Positions 42,455 through 57,600 of a DNA stretch of 64,000 bases are shown in pieces; the stretch's first letter is position 1; every line of letters begins with the position of its first letter. The notes below the pieces were generated by a model, which made no database searches, had not been told where the DNA came from, and was given only the letters and a program-made list of their open reading frames with translations. Origin of the DNA: Pratylenchus scribneri (taxonomy: Eukaryota; Nematoda; Chromadorea; Rhabditida; Pratylenchidae). Location: NCBI GenBank assembly GCA_030063045.1, contig JAQSEB010000013.1, forward strand, positions 310,001 to 374,000. Reading direction: 5' to 3'. Both the position numbers and the translations under genes were made by a program.

Positions 42455-43948
42455 ATATTTCTAATTACTGTATTTAAACTCTTGCATTTTCAAATCTGTA
42501 ACGTATTTCGATTTGTTGACAATAATTATAAATAAAAAATTTTCCATTTATGAATATGATTTAAAATATTTTTTTTGTATTAATTACAAAAATAATTTAA
42601 ATACATTGTATTTTATTTGAACATAATATATTGTAACATTTTCAATTCATTAATTTCTGTAATTATAAATTATTATTTCATCCTCCATCATTTCTATGAT
42701 TATTGTTAATAATTTCATTAAGATAAAATTTTTCTATTATTTTGAATTGAAAGGATAAATTTTGATTAAGAGAAGAAAATTCAAATTTTATTTAATGGTT
42801 GAAATTTTTTTATTAATTTCATTTATCCGTGTTAAAATATTTCATCCAAATATTGTTTCATATGATATTTTATTCTAATTAAGTTATTTTATTTATTAAT
42901 AAAAATTTATTTAAAAAAAAAATTTGATTTTTCTCAAATATTTTTCTTTATAAAATTTATTAAAACATATGGGTTTTAAATTATTTTTTATAAATTTATT
43001 CAGATATATTAATGAAAATTAATATTTAACTTACCAAATTTAATATTCTATATTAATTTTTCAAATAAAAGGAAAATTATTTATCGCATCGGTTAATCTC
43101 CAATGTAATTAGCGCCTCGTGATCGTGAGATTAAAATAAGAGTGCCGAAGATTACAATTTGAGTCGCTCTTGTATGAGCTATATCATTGCGCGATGAATG
43201 AAGCCAAGAAGCGTGCCAAATTTTCGCAAAATTACGGTATAACACAGAATTTATTCACATTATAATTTTAATTAATTTAATTAAAATTTTTATAATATCA
43301 TAATATACTTTGCATTTATATTACTCTTTTCTTTAATCTTTATAAAAAATAAATTAAAAAATTTATTATAAAATTTTTTACCGCCCACTGAAGTTTTGTT
43401 TTGTTTAAAAATTTTTAAATGTCTTTTGAGGGGTAGTTATTTCCAAAATTTTTATATCACCCGTTCTTGGGTTATTTTTAGTTTCTTATAATGGATATTT
43501 TTAACTTACATATTTTTTTTCAATACATTCAAAATATTTTTATTTATTTTTTTGAATCAAAAATAAAATACTCTCCGCTTGGTTATTCATAAGATTTTTC
43601 ATAATATTTTTCTATAGTTCTTTAATATTAATTCTTGTATCTTTTTTTAATTTTATGCATTTTGTTTAATTTTTTTGATGTATAGTTTTATAATTACATT
43701 CTTCTTTAAAATGAGCTTTTTATTATTGGTTATTTTAATAGAGAAAATTTATTTTTCATTTCAGTTATTTTTTTAAAATAATTTTAAAATAATCTTTGCT
43801 GCTTAGTGTATCTTTACTTGCCCTACCTGAGTAGAAGGTCTAATTTTACTTATTCGAATAGCTTCTTCACATCTTTATCAATTTACGATTAGAGTGCCAA
43901 TGGGCTGCTGGATAATTTTATTCAATTTTGTAGACTTTTTATCCATTG

Positions 43949-43949
<1 letters not shown>
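42455..43949. other. AT-rich stretch with one G+C-richer patch
   Basis: No gene supported. A patch at about 43085-43250 is less AT-rich than its flanks but has no open frame of note, tRNA boxes or repeats that I can identify. Confidence 0.5.

Positions 43950-44014
<65 letters not shown>
43950..44014. repeat. (AT)n microsatellite
   Basis: About 32 uninterrupted AT dinucleotides, immediately left of the GGCTAGCC tandem repeats. Confidence 0.95.
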
Positions 44015-44018
<4 letters not shown>

Positions 44019-44035
44019 CGGCCAATACTGATTAC

Positions 44036-44110
44036 CGGCCAAAACTGATTATGGCTAGCCAAAACTGATTTTGGCTAGCCAAAACTGATTTTGGCTAGCC
44101 AAAAGTGATT
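44036..44110. repeat. 20-bp tandem repeat
   Basis: Four copies of AAAACTGATTTTGGCTAGCC or close variants. Confidence 0.85.
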
Positions 44111-44131
44111 GAAGATGGAAATAGAGGGATT

Positions 44132-44571
44132 AAGCTGGATATGGGGGGATTAAACCGGATTAAGCCCCGAAATGGAATGGAAATAGTCCGGAAGGCCACA
44201 GGAAGGTCGGAGAAAGGTGTCGAAGGCCTTAATAGTGCACGGGATTAAGCCGGATATAGAGGGATTAAGGTGGATAATGGGGATTAAGCCGGATTAAACC
44301 TATTTAGGGGATAGAGTTAGGGCCAGGATGACCAATCAAGAGCCGTCAGCGGCTTGGTATAGGAATTTGAGCCTAATACTACATCTATTCCGGGGCTTAA
44401 TCCGGCTTAATTCCCCCTTATCCACCTTAATCCCCCAATATCCGGTTATATCCCGCGCACTCTCAGGCACTACCCGACCTTCCACTGGCCCTTTGGACCA
44501 TTTCCCGTCCATTCCGGGGCTTAATCCGGTTTAATCCCCCCATATCCACCTTAATCCTCCTATATCCAGCT
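44132..44571. mobile_element. Fold-back element with arms of about 190 bp
   Basis: The left arm (44132 to about 44320) and right arm (about 44374-44571) are imperfect inverted copies, sharing in inverted order words such as AAGCTGGATAT, GGATTAAACCGGATTAAGCC and GGATTAAGGTGGATA. Within each arm, GGATTAAGCCGGAT-like words also recur directly. The RNA would fold into a long hairpin. No target duplication is visible. The plus frame 44328-44534 is a repeat shadow. Confidence 0.7.
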
Positions 44572-47500
44572 TTCTAAACCGTATTAATAAATTAATATCA
44601 ATTTTATTTTTTATTACAAAAATCAATTAAGTTTATTTTATCTAAAACTTTAATCATACTAAATTTAAGTCAAATTTTTCTAAATAATATCAGATTTATT
44701 GTAACCTAATATACGCTGGCAGTGACTCTGTTGCTCTTGGAGTCTTATCTCTTCCCACCAACGACGCTACTTATATAAAAATTTTTTAAATAATTTATAT
44801 TAAATTTTCCATTAAGTGTCATTTCAAACACAATTGTATTTTATCAAATAAATATTTTTATTACAAATGAGATATTTAACCATTTTTGTAATTAAATATT
44901 AGTATATTTATATTAAGAATAAATTGTTATTTTTCTAATAAATCTTTCTAAATTAATTTTATTCAATAATTAATTTAACTTTTTTAAAATTTTTATTTAA
45001 GATTAATATTTTCAGCATCAGTTTATTGACACAAAAATTATAATAATTTTTATGGAAATTCGTTACAAATAGGCGCGGTGGGCAACGTTGAAGTTTGTAC
45101 TGATATTTAAAATTAAAAATTTTATCATAATTTTTTAAATTATATTTTATGAATATTTTCTTTATTAATTTTCACCTTAATTAAAAAATACTTTTTTAAT
45201 AGAATTTATTTTTATACAAATTTTTTAAATTAATTATTTTTTAATTAATTGTAATTTTTATTGGTATTTTTAATTCCTTCTTATTTCCGCTGAATTAATT
45301 TCAATTATTAATCATGTTCATCATTTTACAGATCCAAATAAAATTTTATTCATATTTTTTCATCCATATACATCTTTTTTAATTTCTAGAGAATTATTTT
45401 TTTCAATTTTTAAAATTAAAATTATTTTTTAATTTAGTTAATAATATTATTAATATTCTCAATTTTATTAATATTTTGCTTAATTTTTTATATTCGCATT
45501 TTATAACATTATGTAAATTAAAATGAAAATTTTTATTATATTCCTTTTTTTCTTCCATATTTCTTGAAAAATATTTCTTCCACGTGCAGATAAGAAAAGG
45601 CATTTGCATATATCCAACTACAACTTGTCCAATAGTCAAATTGGATCCAATTTAGGCCAGAATTTAACATTATTAAAATTTTTAATCTTGTCATATTTAA
45701 ATTTCATTAAGTTTTTGAATTTTTATTATAAATAATTAATAATTTTTTTTTAGAAAATATCAATTTAATTAAATATATTGAATGGCGATAACTTTCAGCA
45801 TTATCTTTATAGATATTTTCTATTTTGGCAATTCCGATTCATTTTCTACTATTTTTGAGAGCTTCCATTGCTTAAAAATTTTCATTTTTTAAAATATTTT
45901 TACTATTTAAATTTATTTTTATTCAAATTATTTAATTTTATATTATCATTTCTACTTTAGTTCGAAAGATTTTTCTATATTAATTCTTAAATATATTATT
46001 TTCACATTTATTCTTGAAATCTCCAAAATCCTTATTTCTTCCTGAATTTTCATCAAGAATAAAATTCAATAATATTTTTTAATATTTTTTTTTCTATGTT
46101 GGATATTTGTTTAAATTTTTTTAAAAAATTTATAATATTTTACAAAAATATATTTCAAAATAAATTTTTATATTAATTTTTTTCGAAAAAATTTAATCCA
46201 AATGGGCAACCACTTGTAAAATTCCCAATTTTGCTAATTTTATTATATTCTTTAATAATTTGACCAAAAAATTTTTATTTGAAAGGAATATCTACTAAAT
46301 TAAATTATCATATTAATTAAAATAAACATTTTATATATAATTAATAATTTTATCAATCTGAACAATTTTAATTTTATTTATATTCCAGTATCAGTATTTC
46401 TTAAACTAATATTATTTTATCATAGCATTTATTGCAATAATCATTTAACATTAAATCTTTAGCAAATATAATAACTAAAATAATAAATATTAATTTCAAT
46501 TCAATTTTATAAAAAATTTTAAATTTTTTTATTTTAATAATAATTTTTAAAATTTTTATATATATAATTTTATTCTTTAAATAATTTATTTATTTAAAAT
46601 AATAATAAAATTAATAGATTGTTTTTCAAATTTATCATTCTATTATTTGAATTTTGCCTTATTTTAGGAAATATTAACAAAATCAATGATCTTTTTATTT
46701 AATATTCTAGATTTTTCGGTTTTAAATTTATAAATTATTTACTTTTCAATTAATATAATTTATTTTTTAAATACGATTAATATCATTATTAATTTTTTAT
46801 TCCTTAAATTCATAGACGATAATTTTAATATATTTTATTAGTATTTTCATTTTATTTATCAATATAATTTTAATTTTATATATTTTCTAAATCTCATAAA
46901 AATTAAAAAATGTTCTTAATTGAAAAAAATTTTTTTAAGGATTTTGTTCGCTGGATAAAATATATGATCATAAAAAAATTATAGCAGATGGACAAATTAG
47001 TTTATAGACTTATCTAGGCCTATATATTTTTAATTAAATAATTTTGTATTTTTTTTGTCTTCACCGGCATTTATTATTTGATTAGTCATTATTATTTCCG
47101 TTGGAAAGCAAAATTTTTGAAATATATTGAAGAATTAAAAATTTTAATATAATAAATAATTTTTTTTAAATCCTATGACAAATTGATGGGAAGTAAATTA
47201 TTAATTTTTAAATTTTATTTCTAATTTTCTAATTTTTTTATGAATATTCGTATAAAATTATAATGCAAATGTTTTAATTTCCAAATCAATATTAAAGATA
47301 TTTTAATTAAAAATTTTCTTAAATAAAAAAATTTATTATGTATTTTTTAAATTTTTTTTATAAAATTTATAACAATTAATAATCAAGTTATATTTTTAAG
47401 TGCATTTAATTAAATACCAGAAAAGATATGTCCAAAATATTCGACAAGATATTGTTCACGATATTTTCTACTTTTAAAATTATTAATTTTTGCTTCGTTA

Positions 47501-50500
47501 TTTATTAAGTATAATTTTTTAAAGAAATTTTGAATATTTTATAGCTTTCTACTTAAAAATTATAAATTTTAATATATTTCTATTCCGAATTTTTAATTTT
47601 AAAAAATTTTAAATAAATATTTTCAATTTATATTTTCAATCATTTACAATTATATACATTCTTGTATAAAGGATCTTTATTCAAAAAATATGAAGAATTC
47701 CATAGGAGCACAATAAATTTGTATTTTACCAATTAAGTCAATCCATTAATCACTATTAATGTTTCTTTGCTACTATTTATTTTGTACCATTTTTGAAATA
47801 AATTCAAATCATTATTAAAAATTTCATGATCCAAATTTGTTAAAATATTTTCATAAAGATTAAGTGATTAATATATTATATAATAGTAAAATTATAAAAA
47901 TTTTATTTGTCATTAGCTTTAGGAAAATTTTAATAATATTTTAATTTATAATTCTTTTGTAAATAAAAAAATTAAATTTATAAATAATCGGCTTTTAATT
48001 TGATTTTTTTATCGCCTATAATTTTCATTCTTTAATAAAATATAATTTCATTAAATAATTTTTTTCATTTGTTATCCAACCTGTTCATTCAAATTAAATT
48101 TATATTATTTATTCTTAATTATAAAATTGGAAATGTAAATCAAATAACGCAAATATATTTGATTTTTTATTTTATTATTCGAAAAATTGATAAAAAGATA
48201 GGGAGTATAATAAGGAGTAGAATAAAAATAAAGAAAAAAGAGGTGGCCGCCGTGGCATATTTTGTAGGGAATCGAAAAAATTAATCTTCAAGTTGTCCAA
48301 TCACAAATCTATACAAATAATTTTTGCCATTAATACAAAAATATGAATTTATTATATTTAGTCTTATAAAATTTTTCTGTCTATCTATATTTCTAATTTT
48401 TATATTTTATTAGATTTTTAAATACTATTCTTTTTGTTAGGAAATTTTACATATCACTTTTTTATGTATTTTTTTTGATTTTATATATTTAAATATCATT
48501 TTGTCTAGAAAAATGTTACGCTTTCCCAAAATGCAATCATTTTCGTAATCTTCTAATGAAGTAATTATGATAAAAATTTTAATTCTTTTTTGATATTTAT
48601 ATAATTATTTTCAATTTTTTCTTCGACTCTTCTCTTTTTGTCGCGAAAACGTCCTAAGTAATGGTATCCAATTACAATGTTGTAATTAATTTTAATATTG
48701 CTCTTCATACAAATAAAAAAATATATTTTTTGTTTTCGATACTCAACGAAGATTTTGATGGCACAACGAAAAATAAAATGATGTTATTTTTTATCTTTAT
48801 TAATTTTACAATTTTCATTGTTAATAAATTTTTAAAAATTTAAAAATCATTATTTATTAACCAAATTGGAATATTCAATAATGGTCTATAAATTAATTTA
48901 TTTATTATCTCCTTTTTTTCTTACTCAAATTAATTAAAGCTTTATTATCTGTAGTATAAAAAAATATAAAATTTCTATGAATAAATTTCTTTCTTTTTTA
49001 TATTTACAAAAATTATTTCATTTATATTAACTACAATTTCTCAGCCAATAATTGGTTCTCAATTCACTTTGAATTTAAATATATTTGATTTTCCAATTTA
49101 ATTTGTTTTTTAATAGTGAAGTATTTTTATAAAAAGTGCATTTATTATCATTAATAATTAACACATAAGACATCTTCACAATATTTTTTTAAGAATAAAA
49201 ATAATCACGAATTTTTTTAAAATTATTTTTGAGGTTCAGCATTTTTTAAATTATCTTTAATATTTTGTTTATATGATTAATATTTATAATTTTATTATGA
49301 AGAGAATAATCTACATTTTGGTGGTTTCTCTCGGTGAAAAGTTTTTCATCCATACAATTAAAAGTATTTTATATTAATATTTCATCAAATTCTTCTTTCT
49401 CCTTTAATTAATTTTTACATTTTTCTTATAAAATTATACCCTCAAAATAAAAGACATTAAATTTTAATTTTTTTTGTATATTTCTAAAGAAAATAATATA
49501 TTTTATTTAATAACTTATCTAGTCTTTTATTTTTTAAATTTATTTAATTATTATTTAATAAAAAAAATTATTTTTAAATATAATTAGATAAATATTTTTA
49601 TCTTTTTTAATTTTAAATTTTCATTTTTTTATAATATATAACCGGCTCAAGCAACACTGCCTTGATCCCTAGCATTTATCGACTTTTAGCCTTAATTAGA
49701 ATAAAACATATTTTCTCAATTTCAGAATATTTAATTTAAATTTATTAATTTATTTGTTTTTAATATCTACCATTTGACGACCCAACAAATAATAATAAGA
49801 AAAATATACCCATAGTGTAAGAAATGAAGTGAAATAAAAATATTTATTATGGATATAAAAATTTAAAATTTCTAATTTATTAAAATAATTTGTCTTTTCT
49901 CTTTATATGCATATTTTTTTCTAAATTAATTATAATATTTACATTTGATTGATTATTAATTTAAGCTCAATTTATAAATTAAAAATTTCTATTAATTATA
50001 GAGATCACAATATTTTTAAAATAATTTATTCTTTGTTTCATTTGATATTGTGCAAAAAAATTAATTCAATTAAAAAATAGAGCTAATATTTTCATCATTA
50101 TAGAATTTTTATTTTAAAATAATATATATTTTTTTGTTAACTACGCTCATATGATACATCTAATTATCGCTTCGCCTTCCTTTTTTTCTTAAATTTTTTA
50201 AAATAAAAATAATCATAATAACATAACCATTATTTAAATAAAAATTTCAACTAATATTGATCAACTTTCCATAATATCTTATCATAATAATTACATTGTT
50301 ATATATTTATAATTTTTTTTTGGTATATTATTGTTAATTTTCAACATAAATTTAATTTGAATTTATCTCAATCAGTTCCAAATACAATCTTAAAACATAA
50401 AATTTTTAATTTAATTTGTGCAAAATTATAGAAGATTATATATCTGTTAATTATTTAAAATTCTTATAAAAAATTAACTCACTCAAAAAAACAACTTCAA

Positions 50501-53500
50501 ATTGATTTTTTTTATTGTCATTTTTTTATTATTTCTTTTGTTTACTTTGATAATCAAAAATGATGATTGGGCTTAAACATTTCTGATATTCTTCATTAAG
50601 AGATAAAATTATCAACAGTAAACTAGAAATATATCAAATATATTTTGGATTTCTTCTAGTATTTGCAGCTTTTCTATAATGATTTGTTATGATATACAAT
50701 AAATTCGTAAACTTTTCTAAATTTCTTTCTTTATAAATTTTCATCAGGCGGTTTATTTCCATTATTATTAATATAATATTTCATATCTTCTAATATTTTT
50801 CTTCTACTGTAAAGATTTCATTAAGTTTTTTCTATTCAATGGATTATTCTTAATTTCATTTTTTACAATCCTTTTTTTAATTTAATTGTAAAATTATTTT
50901 GCTAAAATTTTTCAGTAAATTTTAAAATTTGTTTATTACATTGTTTGTTTTTAATAAAATCCTCCATACAATTTTATAAAACGAATTAATTGCCAAATTA
51001 AACCATTAAATCCGTTAAAAAAATTCAATTATTATTATCGTTTTTTAATCATCTTATCAAAAACCACAATTTAAAATTTCAGATTAAATTTATTAGAAGC
51101 AGGAATTTATTATTTATTTTTGTACGTATATAATAATAAGTAAGTTTATATTTGCAATTTTTTGCATTTCTGTCAAATCAATTCCAGTTGAATAATTGCC
51201 TTCAATTAATTAAAAAATTTTATTATAATTTTTCTAATATAAAAAAATTTATATTTGATGCGTCCAAATAGATCTATAAAATAGTTAAATTTTTATTTCA
51301 AAGATTTATTATTTTTTGAATAATTTGTCATAATATTTTTTAATTTTTTTCTATAATTCTTTTTTTGTAAACGATACATTTATAACAATAATAATTAAAA
51401 ATATTTTTTTCGATTTTATATATCCTTTTGTTTTTCATATTTGGATAAATTTTACTTTAAATATATTTTAAAATTTTGTTTAATTTTTAAAGACTTCCAA
51501 TTGATATAAATTTTCTTTAGGAATTAATTTGTTTAATATTATCTAAATAATTTATTTTTTTTTCAAATATTCATTTGCGAATAATTTAAAATATGAAGAA
51601 TTAAATTTTTTAAATATAAATAATATAATCAATTAAATTTATTTTAATTAGTGTGATCTCTTAAATTTCTATTTATTTGATCCCATTAAACAAATTTTTA
51701 CCGAATTTGGGCTTTTCGAAATTAATTTTTTCGATTTAATAATTTTTTTTTTTTTTAAATAATTTTGGTTAATTTTTAAAAATATTTTAAGAAAGTTTTA
51801 AAAATACATTTAATTATTTGCAAATTATTTAAATTAATAACGATTTTTAAATAATGAAAATTAAGATTAAAAAAATTTATTATATTTAATAATTTCTTAA
51901 TTAATCTTTGCTGGATGGGTATTTTATACTTAAATTTATATAAAAATACCTATTTTAGAAATATTTTATATTAATTAAACTCATTTTAATCCAATCATAA
52001 AACATAATAAATAATTCTTATTATATATTAATTATATCATTTTTTAATTTATAAATTTATTAAAATATATATAAAAATATTCACTCTCTCTTTATGTTGA
52101 TCCATACTTGATATAGCAAATTTATATTGTTTATAGCTTATTATTTTAAAATAATTTTCCTCAGTGATTAATTATTAAATTTTAAAAATCACAATAATTT
52201 TAAAAATTTTTTTTCAATTTTATTATTTTGCTTGGTTTTCCTATAAAATTTCATCGGTACATTGGTCTTTCCAATATATGAACGAAGAAGATACTTTTTA
52301 AACCTTAGTTAGTCTTTGTCTTTTTATGACCAAAAGGCATATGAAGAACGTCAACAAATTTACATTTTTTATATTGACCAACTGCAACAATACTGTGATC
52401 TTGAATATGTTTCGCGAGCCAATCCTCTACAACCTCAGGACTTCGCATTACTTTATATTTTTATTGATGCGAAAGACGGAAATATAATTTATTTTTATTT
52501 ATTTTTTATTATAAATAATTTTTTAATATATTTAAGAATTTAGAGCAGATCTTTTAATTTAAAATAATAAAAAAATTATAAAAATTTTGTTTTATTTTAT
52601 TTTTTTGTCGGGAAGAATAATAGACTAACAAAAATTATTTAAGAGCATAGTAAATTCTTTTCTTAAGATATATTTAATTTCTTTGCCAAAAGAGACACCA
52701 ACAACCAAACATTAAAGAAATTTCGAAGTAATTAATAATAAAAAAATTTGGTGGCAAAATTAAAATTAGATATAATTTTATTTTTCAATTTTATGAAAAA
52801 ATTTATTTTTTTAATTCTTAAAGCTTGCTGATTATGATATTGTTTTTATAAGCTTATATTATATAAAATTTTATTGATATATATTTTATTTATGAAAATT
52901 AATAATTATCGGAAAACTTATGAATTATTTTTTATTTTTTCTAAATATGTAATTTTCAATTTATTTATTTTTAATTTATTTAATAATTTTAAAATAACTA
53001 TAGTTTTAAAGAGATTAGCAGTATTCTTGACCCAATTACGATCGAATATCAATTGGCATATTTATCACAAATGAAGAAATGATAATATTTTATAAATTAT
53101 TTTATAATATTTTTTTATGAATACTTATTATCTTTATTAGATGCTCTCCTCCTGATTTAGGTCTACTTCGATTTCTGCTCCAAGATATTAATATCTTATA
53201 ATTTAAATAAAATAAAATATTGAAATTTAAATTATTCAGTTATTTTTTTATTCTATTTTTTACTTTGATTAATATAAAAAAATTTTGCAATTTATCTTGT
53301 ATTAAATTTATTTAATTAAATTTCTAAATATATAGTAATTTTGAAAATTTATATTATTTACTTTTTTCTATTTAATTTAATTAATTTTGATACGATATAT
53401 ATATTTGCTGATTGCAAATATATGAATTGAATTTTTGAATTTGATTCAATTCTGTTATATTGAAATTATTAAATTTTATTGATTTTAATATTTATTTCCC

Positions 53501-54050
53501 TTTTTTCTCTCTTTTTAAAATACCTTATTCATAAGTAAATCCTTAATAATATGAAAATAAATCCATTGGATCTTCTTCATATCTAGTCGTAAATATTTTC
53601 GATGGTTAAGATTAGTTTTGTTAATTTATTCCAAAGTTTATTCTTCAATTTCAATTTAATATTTATTTTTTTTTGAATTATTTTTTCTAAAAATATATTA
53701 GTAAAATATCACTACAAAAAGCAAAACCAAAAATACTGACATGCAATATTGATAACTGCAAAGGCTATTTTTATAAGGACTTATGTTACATTTAAAATGC
53801 ATAAACAAAAATTATTCTGACACAAAGATCAATTTGTTTCTTTATTTAATTATTATACAATTTGATTTTTTTAATAAAGTTGATAATCAATAAAAAATAA
53901 AATTTTATCACATAAAAATCAGGCATATTAGTTGAATTGGAAAGTATTAGTTCGCAAATATCTAAAAATGCCAATTCATTATCGTAAATTTAATTATTTT
54001 TCAAAATTATTTATAAGAATTACAAATGAAAAAATTATTATTTCATGTCT
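44572..54050. other. Long AT-rich gene-free stretch
   Basis: Nine kilobases without a gene I can support, apart from the weak exon-like frame at about 52313-52520. A short G+C-richer patch at 44705-44765 has no identifiable content. Confidence 0.5.
52313..52543 (+). CDS. Weak exon-like open frame
   Basis: After a TTAG acceptor-like site the frame gives a mixed composition (QKAYEERQQIYIFYIDQLQQ, then SRANPLQPQDFALLYIF), unlike the chance frames nearby, before fading into a Phe/Tyr/Ile-rich end. No donor site, ATG or family match is visible. It may be an exon relic or chance. Confidence 0.22.
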   Translation, partial: SLSFYDQKAYEERQQIYIFYIDQLQQYCDLEYVSRANPLQPQDFALLYIFIDAKDGNIIYFYLFFIINNFLIYLRI

Positions 54051-54058
54051 CAATTTGA
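54051..54058. repeat. 8-bp target duplication, left copy
   Basis: CAATTTGA directly abuts the left end of the inverted-repeat element and is repeated exactly at 54685-54692. Confidence 0.85.
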
Positions 54059-54684
54059 GGTAATAGTGTCGTTCGTAGGCCCCCTTTTTTGACAAAAAAA
54101 ATTTTTTATTTTGCTTTAAGCTAAAAACATGTATTTAGGGGTTTTCGATGATGGGGAATCCGAATTTGGCATTTATTTTTCATGAATTAAATTTCCTGAA
54201 CCAGTATAGGTTTACAAACTGGTTTCGAAAAATTGAACATTGGTATTTTGGGTCATATTATATATCAATCGATGCGTCTCGACGTGATAAGGATGAAGTT
54301 GCAATCAGATTTGCATAAAACTCAAAAATAAAAAAGTTATGACCATTTTAGTCACGCAAGCCAGACAAGCACCTTTAGAATTTTAAATGGTCATAACTTT
54401 TTTATTTTTGAGTTTTATGCGAATCCGATTGCAGATTCATTCTTAGCACATCGAGATGCATCGATTGATATATAATATGTCGCATAATATCAAAGTTCGA
54501 TTTTTCGAAACCGGTTTGTGAACCGGTAATGACTCAGCCATTACAGCTAATGAAAAACTAATGCCAGATTCGGATTCCCCATCATCGAAAAACCCTAAAT
54601 ACATGTTTTTAGTACATGTTTTTAGCTTAAAACAAAATAAATTTTTTTTTGTCAAAAAAGGGGCCTACGAACGACACTATTACC
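54059..54684. mobile_element. 626-bp inverted-repeat element (MITE/fold-back) with 8-bp target duplication
   Basis: Both ends carry the same 25-base inverted terminal sequence beginning GGTAATAGTGTCGTTCGTAG with no mismatch. Similarity continues inward over most of the length, so the whole element folds on itself around about 54370. It codes for nothing; the minus frame at 54443-54655 is a shadow. An 8-bp duplication is typical of hAT and some other DNA transposons, but the termini do not show the common hAT CAGGG start, so I leave the superfamily open. Confidence 0.9.
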
Positions 54685-54692
54685 CAATTTGA
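54685..54692. repeat. 8-bp target duplication, right copy
   Basis: CAATTTGA, identical to 54051-54058. Confidence 0.85.
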
Positions 54693-57600
54693 TGATATCT
54701 TGGTCTGACTAAATATCATTAGCAACAAAGACAATAAGAGAGAGACCCCTCACGCAAATATCATATAATATTATTTTTATCATTATTCATTCTTTCTTTT
54801 TATAAATATTTATATATATTTCAATTCATTTAAAGAATGTATATCAATGAATATCAGTAAATAAAAGATTATTTTTTCTCTGGATTCATTCAGAAAATTT
54901 TATCTTTCTAATTATTATTAAATATATCATTTGCATCTTAGTTATCTTTTATTTTATTTCTATAGTTATTTATTTATATTATTTTTATAAAAAATTTTAA
55001 AATAAATCTTACTAGAATTCAATAGTAAAATAATTTTTATTTGAATACATTTCAATTCAGAATTTTTAAATTTTTATATATCCCTTTATTAGTTTCTTTA
55101 ATTTCTTTCTTTTCATCTCAATTGACATTAAAACAATTTTTGGTGAAATTTATTATTAGGAAAATCGTCATTTTTGCTTCAATGGGAGGCGGCGAATGCA
55201 TTCGAACCATGGCATTATATCGGCCAAAATTATTCCTTATTTATAATTTGCTCTCAACAAAAATCTATAAAATTAAAGTCGATTCCTTTATAAGTTTAAT
55301 AATAGCCTCAATATTTTTAACATCGCTGCTAACGATATTTATCAAAATCATACTTTTCTTTTTTGAAAATATTTCATTTATATTATATATTATAATATAA
55401 GAAATTTGTTTTAAAATATATATATATTTATATAAATTTTGTCATTTTTTTATATTTTAATATCATTAAATATACATCATTATAAATATTTCAAATTAGT
55501 TGCAAAATTTTAGCGCAAACTTCACTCAAAAACATTCTCTAATCTAAGATGATATTTTGGCATTTAAAAATGTTTTAATGCAACTATAGTATTATTTTTA
55601 AACCGAATTATATATATATAATTATTTTTGTATAATTTAATTATTTTTTAAAGAATTTTTTATTTACAAATCTTAAATTTATAATACTCTAAAAATTTTT
55701 AATAAATTATATAAATATGATCATCATAAGTCTATTGCAATGTGAGAATATTTTAATTATTAAAAATAAATTTCGAATTTATAATCTTTTATTAATCACA
55801 AATTTGATTAATATTTATTTAATAAGATGCATTTTTGCTAAACATTTATTGCCTATTGATAATATCATTATTCTTTATGTCAATCTGTATTGTTAATAAT
55901 GAAATTTTTGGATATCATATATTTTTATTTAAATTTTATTTATTATTTTAAACTAGATTTTATTAAATTATTTAGGCATTAAAAGAATAGATTCATTTTT
56001 ACTAATTTTTAATTTTAATTTATATAAATATTTTTTACAAATAATTTTTTAAATGAATATTAAATATACACTTAATGAGAATATTATTTATCACAATAGA
56101 AATTAACGATGGTTTCGCAAGATTGCAAATAGTCAAATTCCCTTCATCAGAATCAGAAATAATCTTGATGAGGCCACTAATAAATCACAATTCAACCTAT
56201 GGATAATCTTCGCCATATCTTACAATTCGACCTTGATATTGTTATTAAATTTTTTATTATTATTGAATTTTTCAAAATTATTTCTTTTTAAAATAATATA
56301 AATTCTCTCTATTTTTCAAGAATTTTCAATATTTTTTGATGGTTATTATACAAAATCATAGAAAATAAAAAATTTTATTATTCTTCGTTTATAATTTATC
56401 TTAATATCAAATTAATTTCGACCTCAAATATTATAAAATAGGCGTCGCGGATATCTATATCCCCCATAAATGTACGAAATTTTATTTAAAATTAAAATTT
56501 TATTTTAATATTAGGATTTATATTTTTTTATAATTTTATTAAACAAAGTATTTAAATTCAAAAATTTCATTTAGGTAAATGAAAGTTATTTTGAAAATAA
56601 TTACAAAATTATTAATTTAAATATATATGCTATAATATTTTTATTTTTTGATTATGGCACACAATATATTCGCATCAAATTAATTTTTTTAATAGTGGAA
56701 GTCGATTCTTTTTTTCCATGTTTGCTTTGTAATGACCTCTTTGTCAATATATATTTTACTTTTAATGATATTTTTATGTTGCTTTTTTGACATTGTTATC
56801 TTAACATTGTTCTAATTTATTGTTATTATTTTTTTTCTATTTTTAAATGGAATTCATGCAATGTAAATAACAATATCTGATTTTATGTTATTTATGATTT
56901 CAACTGATTTCCTTTCAAAAATTCAATTTTATTTCATATTATTTATTTATTTATTTTTTTTTTTTTGGAATTTTACATTTTATATTTAATTTTATATTGC
57001 ATTCAATTATTCTTTCAATAAATAATTTTTTTAAACAACTAAAATAATGAAATTTATGAATTGATTTAGACCTTTGTGATGGGTAGTTTTGGAGAATGCG
57101 TTATAGAATATTGTTTCTTGAAATAAAATTTGGTTAATTAAATTAAACACATAAATTTGTTTAAATTAATAAATGATTTTATGAAAAATCATTTTTTATT
57201 AAATTATATCTATAATTTTTATTATATTTTTGAATATTGTAACTTTCATCTATTTTATAGATGAATTCAATGGATTGCTGCAGGAAAATCGAAATTTTCA
57301 CCTATTTCTTCAATCATAATTAATGATTTTTTATATATTTTTTATATTTTAAATCAATATTTAATATTATTTAATTATAAATATATCAAGATAACTGCTA
57401 GTAATTAAAAATCTTTTTTCTGTAATAAGAATTGATTTATATTTTTAATTTATTTCAATAGATTAAATTTAAAATATTAATTAAATTTTATATGAATAAA
57501 ATAACTAAATTCTTTTAATTTTTATTCTTTTATATAGATATAATTTTTAAAATCATCTAGATTTTTTAATTTTATTATAAAAATTAATTTTAAATTAAAA

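Noticed and set aside
55041..55400. 119-codon plus-strand frame
   Set aside because: Composition is almost wholly Phe, Ile, Leu, Ser and Lys, as expected by chance in AT-rich DNA, with no ATG support or motif.
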